DNA of 10,308 nt, taken from Anaerolineaceae bacterium UBA4890 (GTDB lineage: Bacteria > Chloroflexota > Anaerolineae > Anaerolineales > Anaerolineaceae). Under the pieces are notes generated by a model that was given only the letters and a program-made list of their open reading frames with translations, ran no database searches and was not told the DNA's origin. A program made the position numbers and the translations under genes. The first letter of the stretch is position 1; each line of letters opens with the position of its first letter. The stretch spans positions 876 through 11,183 of the forward strand of contig DHCY01000027.1 in the NCBI GenBank assembly GCA_002399085.1, given 5' to 3'. This document shows, in pieces, positions 4,553 to 10,308 of the stretch.

Positions 4553-7500
4553 TTAGTGACGTCTTCGTTTTTTCTTGGTTTTACTTTTTTGCTTCTGTTG
4601 GGTTGACGCGTTGTCGACGTTCGCCTCGCCGGGTTTAACCGGTCGGTAGCGGAACATCTTGCTGATAACACCCTGGCGGACTTCGCTGAACAGTTCAGTG
4701 AACATGGTACTTGCCTGGCGCTTGTATTGCACAAGCGGGTCTCGCTGAGCGTAGGATTCCATGCTTATCGAGACACGCAGTGCTTCCATCTTCGTCAGGT
4801 ATTCCACCCAGGATTCGGTGATGGTGCGCAGAAGCAGGTCGCGGTAGATGCGGTTTTGCGTCTGGCTGCCCATCACGGTCTGGATGCGCTCTGCCAGATC
4901 ATCGTCAATTTCAGCGATAACCTGGTTTTCAACTGTCTGCCAGAGGTTTTCACCCAGTTCGCTGCTGATAGCCTGCCGGGTTGTTTCCGGGAGACCACTC
5001 AGCTTGAGTTCATTCAGCTGTAGTTGGCTCCATTCGTGCGTGCCAAAAATCTCTGCCAGCCTTTCTTCCGCGTTGCCCAGATGTTCCAAAATCTGTGCGG
5101 TGAGGTCTTCGCTTGAGAGTGTGCCAATTTCATCCACAATCGAGAACAGGTAATTGAGTCGGCTGTGCTTGCGCAGTTCACGCCTGTGAGTGCGTTCATC
5201 AAAACCGATGTGTGTTCCCTGGGTTGTGTTCAAAAGCAGTTTGAGGAGGGCGTCGCTGTCTTCCAGTGCCTCTTCCATTAGATCCTGGTTGTTTTCAAGG
5301 TCCCGGGCAACTTCCTGGTTGTCTCCAAACAAGCGCTCAATGCGACGGTCCAGGCTGCCTTGCACCTGTTCACTGAGCTGCGCTCTCAATTCGCTGTAAG
5401 GCAGATTTGCCAGATCAGCCGGCTTGATCTGCCAGTTTTCGGCAAAGCGGCGTTCCAATGTCAACAGCAGCCGGCGGGCGATGTTGAGTGTCAGACTGGA
5501 CCGCAGACCTTCCACTAGCGTCTTCTGCATGCTGCGAGGGTTTTCCTGCAGCATTTGCATTTCTTTCGGACCCAGTTTCACTGAAGAACCGAATATTGCA
5601 CCCAGTTCTGCCTGATAGTCGTGCCTGTCGTCGGGGTCGAGGCTGTCCAGGTAGGCATCAAGCGTGTCTTCGCGTTCAGCGATCTGGTTTTTCAGGGTCA
5701 GTTCGGAATGGTCAAACAATTCTTCAGCATTGGCTTTCACATGCTCGTTTTCTACCTCAACGGCTTGTTTTGCCAGCTTAAGGATGCCGTTTTTCAAAGT
5801 CTCAACATCATTGGCTTCATCCAGCTTATCCATCACTGCCTGGAAGGTGAAGGAGGGGTAGGAGCCAAAGTCGGTATTGATGCTGGGCTGGATTTCTTCC
5901 AGATATGCCAGCAGCTTCCAGGGACCTTCCGCGTCGGTGAGAGCAGCTTCAACCCGGCTGGTCAGCTCGCTTCGCAGCATCTCGGTGACGTCTTCATGCA
6001 AGTCTTCCTTGGTGAAGATCTTGTCGCGCTCCTGGTAAATGCGGTTTCGCTGTGAGTTGAGAACATCGTCATATTCAAGCAGGTGCTTGCGTACATCGTA
6101 GTTGGAGCCTTCCACCCGGGTCTGAGCTTGTTCGACCATCTTGTTGATCATGTTCATTTCGATGGGCATATTTTCGTCAATTTTGAAGCGTGAGAGCATA
6201 TTCTCAAGCTGCTCTCCGCCAAACATGCGCATCAGCTCGTCTTCCAGGCTGAGGTAGAAGCGGGAGGAGCCAGGATCGCCCTGGCGACCGGCACGACCGC
6301 GCAGCTGGTTGTCGATTCGTCGGGCTTCGTGCCGTTCTGAGCCGATCACATGCAAGCCGCCCAGTTCGCGCACCTTTGCCATATCTTCCATGTATTTTAT
6401 GAAAGTATCGAGTGCTGCTTGTTCTTCTTCCTCTTCCAGCTTGACCTGCAGGTTTCGAACCGCCTTGAGCCGTTCGGGCATGGTCATGTTGTAGGGGTCT
6501 TCCGGGCTGTATTTTGCCAGAACCTGGTTGACCCTGGAGAGAAGGGCTTCATCCAGCTCGCCGCCAAGCTTAATATCCACCCCGCGCCCTGCCATATTGG
6601 TGGCTATGGTCACTGCGCCAAAAGCACCGGCTCCGGCAATGATCAACGATTCTTCGGTATGTTTACGGGCATTGAGCACCTGGTGGGGCACGCCGCCATC
6701 AAATAGCGGTTGCAGCCTTTCCCAGTCATTTTCATCCAGGTAAAGGGATTCAAGCAGAGCCTGGCGGTTGCTCTCGTCATTAAGATCCATGCTGGTCAAG
6801 CCATATTCACGCCCCAGCCGGCGCAGCTCTGTCATGCGCAGTTGGTCCAGTGGCTCGTTGAGCCCTGCCAGTTCAGGCGCATCGAGGTAGTCTTCCACTT
6901 TGGCGCCTTTGGCTTTGAGCCATGCGCTTTTAATCAGGTTGATTTGAAGCATACGCCGGATCAGTTCGGGAGCCAGCCGTTCAGACAAGCGCTCAGAGCT
7001 TTCCACGGAGGTAGTGCCCACCAATTGCGGTCTGCCGATCACGTGGTAGCGAATGATTTCCATGACAATCGCGCGCACCTTGCCTTCAGTGGTGCGATAG
7101 ATCACATCCGGATAGTCTTTTCGCTTGTAAAACAGGGGCGCCTTGGAGGCGTCGTCATCTTCGTAATAATAAGTATATTTGTAACCGTCCTCGTCCTTGG
7201 TTTCTTCGGCTTTCAAGCCGGCATCACCGCGTTCTGCTTTGTATTCCAGGTTCGATGGAATTGGCAAAACGTCGAGACCATAAATGCGATAAAACTCTTC
7301 CTTTTCGGTCAGGGCAGTACCGGTCATGCCAGACAACTTGTCATACATGCGAAAATAATTTTGGATGGTTATGGTGGCGTGAGTGATGTTCTCTGCCTGA
7401 ACCTTGACACCTTCTTTGGCTTCCACCGCCTGGTGCAGACCGTCTGACCACCTTCTGCCCGGCATCATGCGCCCGGTAAATTCATCGACGATAATTACCT

Positions 7501-8533
7501 CGCCGCTCTGGACAATGTATTCCTTGTTGCGGTGGAAGAGGTGCTGCGCGCGCAGCGCCTGCTCCAGAAAGCCCATCATGCGGGCTTGTTCGGGGGTGAC
7601 ATCTTCCGGTCGCTCAGGATCCGAGAGTTCCATGCCAAGCATATCTTCCACGTGTGCCAAGCCGATCTCGGTTAGCGAGACCATTCTTTCTTTCTCACCT
7701 ACCTCATAGTCTTCAGGGTTAAGCGCTTTGACAATTTGTGCCATGCGATTGTAGTTTTCAGAATCCTCGTGTGCTGGACCGGAGATGATTAGGGGCGTAC
7801 GGGCTTCGTCGATCAGGATGTTGTCGACCTCGTCGATGATGGCGAAATTGTGACCGCGTTGAACACGTTGGTTCCACTGCATGGCAATGTTGTCACGCAG
7901 GTAGTCAAAACCGAACTCGCTGTTGGTGCCATAGGTGATGTCTGCCAGGTAAGCTTGCTGGCGGGAGGTCTGGCGCAGGAAGTTTTGATCCTCAATTAAC
8001 GAACGTTCGTTGGGGTCATAAATGTAGGCACGCGGGCTTCCTTCTACGGCGGTGATCGCCTGCAAGACGCCAACGCTCAAACCAAGGAAATGGTAAATAG
8101 CGCCCATCCAGCGACCGTCACGCCGTGCCAGGTAATCGTTGACCGTAATCAGGTGCGTGCCTTTGCCCTCAAGCGCGTTCAGGTAGAGGGGCAGCGTTGC
8201 CGAAAGCGTCTTGCCCTCACCAGTACGCAATTCTGAGATGGCGCCCTGATGCAGGTTGATGCCGCAGATCAGCTGGACATCATAATGCCGTTGACCAAGC
8301 ACGCGCTTGCTTGCTTCGCGCACGGTGGCGTAGGCTTCGGGCAGCAAGCTGTCCAAGGTTTCGCCGTTCTTCAACCGTTGGCGGTATTCGCTGGTTTTTT
8401 CTTTCAGTTGTGCATCAGTCAGCTTCTCAAATTGACCTTCCAGGGCATTGATCTCGTCCACTGTGACGACCAATTCTTCGATTTTTCTTCGATGCGGATC
8501 TCCTTTTAGGAGTTGGCTTATTTTCTTAAACAT
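4553..8533 (-). CDS. secA: Protein translocase ATPase SecA, enlarged form
   Basis: SecA drives preproteins through the SecYEG channel by ATP hydrolysis. From ATG 8533 (AAAGGA nine bases upstream; native-looking MFKKISQLLKG) the protein has 1326 residues, against about 800-900 for most SecA. Walker A GEGKT is at 105-109, DEVD at 234-237, the preprotein-binding region in between and around 325-430, TNMAGRGVDIKLGG near 651-664, and the arginine-finger motif QLRGRAGRQGDPG near 743-755. The two-helix finger and scaffold helix return as ESWVEYLTKMEALR near 1240 and YAQRDPLVQYKR near 1245-1275. Extra segments are about 30 residues after IPSN (acidic, Tyr-rich), about 85 before VPHQVLNARKH, about 60 after KLGG (with a run of Glu), and about 280 helical, charged residues before the finger. 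The usual C-terminal Cys-rich zinc motif is missing; the tail is a Lys/Arg cluster, KTKKKRRRH. Core motifs are intact, so it should be active. Confidence 0.97.
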   Translation of the reverse strand: MFKKISQLLKGDPHRRKIEELVVTVDEINALEGQFEKLTDAQLKEKTSEYRQRLKNGETLDSLLPEAYATVREASKRVLGQRHYDVQLICGINLHQGAISELRTGEGKTLSATLPLYLNALEGKGTHLITVNDYLARRDGRWMGAIYHFLGLSVGVLQAITAVEGSPRAYIYDPNERSLIEDQNFLRQTSRQQAYLADITYGTNSEFGFDYLRDNIAMQWNQRVQRGHNFAIIDEVDNILIDEARTPLIISGPAHEDSENYNRMAQIVKALNPEDYEVGEKERMVSLTEIGLAHVEDMLGMELSDPERPEDVTPEQARMMGFLEQALRAQHLFHRNKEYIVQSGEVIIVDEFTGRMMPGRRWSDGLHQAVEAKEGVKVQAENITHATITIQNYFRMYDKLSGMTGTALTEKEEFYRIYGLDVLPIPSNLEYKAERGDAGLKAEETKDEDGYKYTYYYEDDDASKAPLFYKRKDYPDVIYRTTEGKVRAIVMEIIRYHVIGRPQLVGTTSVESSERLSERLAPELIRRMLQINLIKSAWLKAKGAKVEDYLDAPELAGLNEPLDQLRMTELRRLGREYGLTSMDLNDESNRQALLESLYLDENDWERLQPLFDGGVPHQVLNARKHTEESLIIAGAGAFGAVTIATNMAGRGVDIKLGGELDEALLSRVNQVLAKYSPEDPYNMTMPERLKAVRNLQVKLEEEEEQAALDTFIKYMEDMAKVRELGGLHVIGSERHEARRIDNQLRGRAGRQGDPGSSRFYLSLEDELMRMFGGEQLENMLSRFKIDENMPIEMNMINKMVEQAQTRVEGSNYDVRKHLLEYDDVLNSQRNRIYQERDKIFTKEDLHEDVTEMLRSELTSRVEAALTDAEGPWKLLAYLEEIQPSINTDFGSYPSFTFQAVMDKLDEANDVETLKNGILKLAKQAVEVENEHVKANAEELFDHSELTLKNQIAEREDTLDAYLDSLDPDDRHDYQAELGAIFGSSVKLGPKEMQMLQENPRSMQKTLVEGLRSSLTLNIARRLLLTLERRFAENWQIKPADLANLPYSELRAQLSEQVQGSLDRRIERLFGDNQEVARDLENNQDLMEEALEDSDALLKLLLNTTQGTHIGFDERTHRRELRKHSRLNYLFSIVDEIGTLSSEDLTAQILEHLGNAEERLAEIFGTHEWSQLQLNELKLSGLPETTRQAISSELGENLWQTVENQVIAEIDDDLAERIQTVMGSQTQNRIYRDLLLRTITESWVEYLTKMEALRVSISMESYAQRDPLVQYKRQASTMFTELFSEVRQGVISKMFRYRPVKPGEANVDNASTQQKQKSKTKKKRRRH

Positions 8534-8542
8534 ATATTTTCG

Positions 8543-8548
8543 TCCTTT
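8543..8548 (-). promoter_or_regulatory. Ribosome-binding site that decides the secA start
   Basis: AAAGGA on the minus strand lies nine bases before the ATG at 8533. The open frame runs further upstream to a TTG at 8581, but that start has no Shine-Dalgarno and would add 16 residues absent from SecA proteins. Confidence 0.7.
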
Positions 8549-8583
8549 AATCGCGGTACAATTGAGGCAGACCGCAATCAAAA

Positions 8584-8592
8584 ATTATAGCA
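8584..8592 (-). promoter_or_regulatory. Extended -10 promoter of secA-surE
   Basis: The minus strand reads TGCTATAAT, an extended -10 box with a perfect TATAAT. No good -35 hexamer is seen 16-18 bases upstream, as is usual for the extended class. It predicts a leader of about 44 bases, within which GCGGT and ACCGC (8553-8557 and 8571-8575) could form a small hairpin. Confidence 0.6.
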
Positions 8593-8614
8593 TAGGCTAA
8601 TCCTTATACTTTTC

Positions 8615-8644
8615 TTGTTTTAACATAACAAACAGGCGTAGAAT
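8615..8644 (+). promoter_or_regulatory. Candidate promoter of the small membrane protein operon
   Basis: TTGTTT (8615-8620) and TAGAAT (8639-8644) are 18 bases apart on the plus strand. Transcription would start near 8651, just before the Shine-Dalgarno at 8657. It is back-to-back with the secA promoter, so the two operons share one intergenic region of about 135 bases. Confidence 0.45.
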
Positions 8645-8668
8645 GGGGTTATTACTGGAGGTGAAGTA

Positions 8669-8851
8669 ATGGAAGAACGCAGCTGTCTCGGTTGTGGATG
8701 CGGGTGTTTTAGCACCCTGCTTATTCTGACAATTTTGTTCATACTTCTGATATGTGGGCTGATTGTATGGGCAATTACAGGTTTCGCTGATGGTCAATAT
8801 CAACTTCATCTTGGAGGAGCGCTCCTGACCGCCATGGTCCCGGTAATTTGA
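8669..8851 (+). CDS. Small cysteine-rich single-pass membrane protein
   Basis: The gene encodes 60 residues. It has a very strong ribosome-binding site, GGAGGTGA at 8657-8664, four bases before the ATG, which makes it a real gene despite its size. The N-terminus MEERSCLGCGCGCF carries four cysteines (6, 9, 11, 13) in a CxxCxCxC pattern. A hydrophobic segment follows at about 15-37 (STLLILTILFILLICGLIVW), then a short polar tail of about 20 residues. The cysteines could bind metal, form disulfides or be lipid-modified; no lipobox precedes them, since they come before the membrane segment. I do not recognise the family. It lies 24 bases upstream of an FAD/NAD(P)H oxidoreductase in the same direction, so a redox partnership at the membrane is possible but is inference only. 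Confidence 0.75.
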   Translation: MEERSCLGCGCGCFSTLLILTILFILLICGLIVWAITGFADGQYQLHLGGALLTAMVPVI

Positions 8852-8875
8852 TTTTTATTAGTAGAAAGAAGCACC

Positions 8876-10111
8876 ATGACAAAGTCTCCAAACAAGACTC
8901 ATTTTTTAATTGCCGGTGGTGGAATTGCTGGAGTCAGCGCTGTTGAAGCGATCCACAAGGTGGATTCTGAAGCAGACATCACCTTGATCTCAGAAGAGCC
9001 CGTTTTACCCTATTTTCGAATGAGCCTGACACGTTACCTGGCTGGCGAACTCGACCGAAGCCAGCTTGATTTACATAAAGAGAGTTGGTATCTTGAAAAT
9101 CATATCAATCTCGTCCTCAGCAGGCGGATCACAAAAATTGATGCCGAATCGAAGCAAGTCACCCTGGATGATGGGCAACTGATTGAGTACGACAAGCTTA
9201 TCCTGGCAAACGGAGCCAGCCCCTTTGTGCCGCCTATCCCCGGTAAGGAGCTGTCCGGTGTGATGACGCTGCGCTCGCTGGAGGATGCCGATCGCATTTT
9301 GCAGACTTTAGATCATACCGCCGATATTGTTTGTATCGGAGGTGGGTTACTGGGGCTGGAAATTGCTGGCGCCATCGCCCGGCACGGATCGAAAGTGACC
9401 GTTTTGGAAGCGCTGGAGTGGCTCTTACCGCGTCAACTGGGGCAGGAGGCTGCCGAGATGCTGCGCAAGCAAATTAGCACCATGGGGATTTCGGTTACCG
9501 TGCCTGCGAAGATCACCGGACTGGTAGGCGAAGAGAAAGTGGAAGGCGTTGAAATTGCCGGTCCTGACGGGGAAGCGGCAGTGTGTGTACCTGCAGAACT
9601 GGTTTTGATCAGCGCCGGTGTGCGCCCAAACCTCGACCTGGCTAAGATGGCTGGGGTGGAGGTGAATAAGGGGGTGCTGGTGAATGAGCACATGCAGACC
9701 TCCAAACCGGATATCTATGCGGCTGGCGATGTGACCGAGTTTCACGGTATCAGCTACGGTTTATGGATTCCTGCCCGCAAGCAGGGTGAAGTTGCTGGCA
9801 GGCATGCGGCTGGCGCGCCAGCAGAATTTGCTGGAGATCCTCCTGCTGCAAAATTGAAAGTGCTGGGCATCGACTTGTTCAGCATTGGTCAGTTTTTGCC
9901 AACCGAAGCAGGTGACAGGCTGGTGACCTCCAAAAAAGATGACAGCTATGTCAGCATGCTTTTCAGAAATGGAATTCTGATCGGCGCGAACCTGCTGGGC
10001 GAGACCGGTTTGGATGCGAAGGTGCGCAAAGCCATTGAAGCAAAAACCGATTTCAGTAATGTGTTACGCGACGGGGTGACTGTGGATGAGGTTGTAGCGC
10101 AGATGGGCTAA
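8876..10111 (+). CDS. FAD-dependent NAD(P)H oxidoreductase, nitrite/rubredoxin reductase type
   Basis: The 411-residue protein has the two-dinucleotide-fold architecture of class I pyridine-nucleotide flavoproteins. The FAD-binding GGGIAG lies at 14-19 and the second FAD motif, DIYAAGDV, at 279-286. The NAD(P)H-binding GGGLLG is at 155-160, with an acidic residue (VLE, 176-178) at the end of the next strand, which usually favours NADH. The C-terminal region, about 325-411, is the short domain of this group. Length and order fit NADH:rubredoxin reductases, ferredoxin reductases and the NAD(P)H-dependent part of NirB; no [2Fe-2S] or sirohaem motif is present. No redox-active CxxC is seen, which excludes thioredoxin-reductase-like enzymes. 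It probably passes electrons from NAD(P)H to a small carrier not encoded here. Its Shine-Dalgarno is weak (AGAAAGAAG), and it may rely on translation from the cysteine-rich gene 24 bases upstream. Confidence 0.88.
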   Translation: MTKSPNKTHFLIAGGGIAGVSAVEAIHKVDSEADITLISEEPVLPYFRMSLTRYLAGELDRSQLDLHKESWYLENHINLVLSRRITKIDAESKQVTLDDGQLIEYDKLILANGASPFVPPIPGKELSGVMTLRSLEDADRILQTLDHTADIVCIGGGLLGLEIAGAIARHGSKVTVLEALEWLLPRQLGQEAAEMLRKQISTMGISVTVPAKITGLVGEEKVEGVEIAGPDGEAAVCVPAELVLISAGVRPNLDLAKMAGVEVNKGVLVNEHMQTSKPDIYAAGDVTEFHGISYGLWIPARKQGEVAGRHAAGAPAEFAGDPPAAKLKVLGIDLFSIGQFLPTEAGDRLVTSKKDDSYVSMLFRNGILIGANLLGETGLDAKVRKAIEAKTDFSNVLRDGVTVDEVVAQMG

Positions 10112-10120
10112 GATTTATTG

Positions 10121-10185
10121 GGGACGGTTGCAATGCCGTCCCAAAACTTGCCCAATTTGTATAGGGACGATTGCCATGCGTCCTA
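10121..10185. repeat. Two dispersed hairpin repeats with GGACG arms
   Basis: GGGACGG (10121-10127) and CCGTCCC (10136-10142) form a seven-base stem with loop TTGCAATG. A second copy at 10164-10185 has arms GGACG and CGTCC around a related loop, ATTGCCATG. The pairing bases changed on both arms, so the stem is kept. The first hairpin starts nine bases after the oxidoreductase stop but has no T run, so it is REP-like and not a standard terminator. Confidence 0.75.
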
Positions 10186-10208
10186 AGAACGGATACCGTG
10201 GCAAGTTT
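10144..10208. repeat. Long-range inverted repeat enclosing the second hairpin
   Basis: AAACTTGCC at 10144-10152 is the exact reverse complement of GGCAAGTTT at 10200-10208. The pair encloses the second GGACG hairpin, so the unit could fold as a branched structure. Nine perfect bases at this distance may be partly chance. Confidence 0.45.
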
Positions 10209-10220
10209 CCCGATATTCAC

Positions 10221-10258
10221 CTCACCCCCGCTTCGCGGACCCTCTCCAGAGGAGAGGG
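10221..10258. repeat. Double hairpin repeat of REP type
   Basis: Two stem-loops are adjacent. CCGC-TTC-GCGG lies at 10228-10238. A perfect eight-base stem, CCCTCTCC and GGAGAGGG, lies at 10240-10258 with loop AGA. Elements beginning TCACCCCCGC and ending in a CCCTCTCC/GGAGAGGG hairpin are common intergenic repeats in many bacterial genomes, from memory. Confidence 0.75.
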
Positions 10259-10269
10259 ATAAGTTGTAG

Positions 10270-10308
10270 TGGACGGTTTTCATGCCGTCCCAAAAACGGG
10301 ATGCCGTG
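10270..10308. repeat. Third copy of the GGACGG hairpin repeat, cut by the window end
   Basis: GGACGG (10271-10276) and CCGTCC (10285-10290) pair around TTTTCATG. The following AAAACGGGATGCCGTG matches the sequence after the second copy (GAACGGATACCGTG at 10187-10200), so the repeat unit is at least about 38 bases. The window ends inside it. Confidence 0.7.

Noticed and set aside
6710..7447. Plus-strand open frame of 245 codons inside secA
   Set aside because: It is antisense to a segment of secA with clear SecA sequence. The product is unlike a known protein and has no start signals, a shadow frame in GC-richer coding DNA.
8534..8581. Upstream extension of secA to a TTG at 8581
   Set aside because: The 16 extra residues are not SecA-like. 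The extended -10 box lies just upstream at 8584-8592, which would leave no leader, while ATG 8533 has AAAGGA.
8597..8809. Minus-strand open frame of 70 codons between secA and the small membrane gene
   Set aside because: It overlaps the plus-strand gene with the strong Shine-Dalgarno, lacks its own site and shows no domain-like sequence.
10121..10142. Intrinsic terminator of the oxidoreductase gene
   Set aside because: The stem is good, but the following bases are AAAACTTG and not a T run, and the same hairpin recurs twice nearby without a gene end, so it is classed as a repeat.
10053..10283. Minus-strand open frame of 76 codons at the right end
   Set aside because: It runs through the hairpin repeats and into the 3' end of the oxidoreductase gene with no ribosome-binding site.

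Overview
The window reads as a chromosomal segment of a Chloroflexota bacterium, most likely class Anaerolineae. This is inferred from an unusually large SecA with several insertions and no C-terminal zinc motif, from a proline/threonine-rich tail on a secreted-type protein, and from REP-like hairpin repeats between genes. No rRNA or marker gene is present to prove the taxonomy. Coding is tight and mostly housekeeping. One short AT-richer island (about 2040-3650) carries decayed accessory genes.

Layout. Positions 44-419 hold six to seven tandem hairpin repeats of 48-52 bases and no gene. Positions 426-1928 on the minus strand carry rpsU (bS21) and infA (IF-1), 18 bases apart. They share a well-formed promoter, have strong Shine-Dalgarno sites and end at an intrinsic terminator. 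A GNAT acetyltransferase follows, possibly leaderless. From 2037 on the plus strand comes a remnant of an insertion sequence (two copies of an end motif 35 bases apart, plus a transposase N-terminus with a stop). Two adjacent secreted-type genes follow. The first has a one-base frameshift in a run of six G; the second has one in-frame TAA. An AT-rich stem-loop at 3706-3738 separates them from the convergent secA-surE operon (3762-8533, minus). Divergent from secA are a 60-residue cysteine-rich membrane protein and an FAD/NAD(P)H oxidoreductase (8669-10111, plus). The last 190 bases hold two further families of hairpin repeats.

How the genes relate. rpsU and infA form a translation-initiation unit. 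secA supplies the protein-export ATPase, and surE follows it with a ribosome-binding site that touches the secA stop codon, so the two are probably co-translated. The small membrane protein and the oxidoreductase are probably one transcript, but their joint role is unknown. The 2260-3647 gene pair looks like a once translationally coupled cell-surface module, now silenced by single-base lesions beside the insertion-sequence scar. I found no defence system, CRISPR array, tRNA or rRNA here. The items most worth checking are the enlarged SecA, the decaying surface pair, the cysteine-rich protein next to the flavoprotein, and the covarying hairpin repeats.
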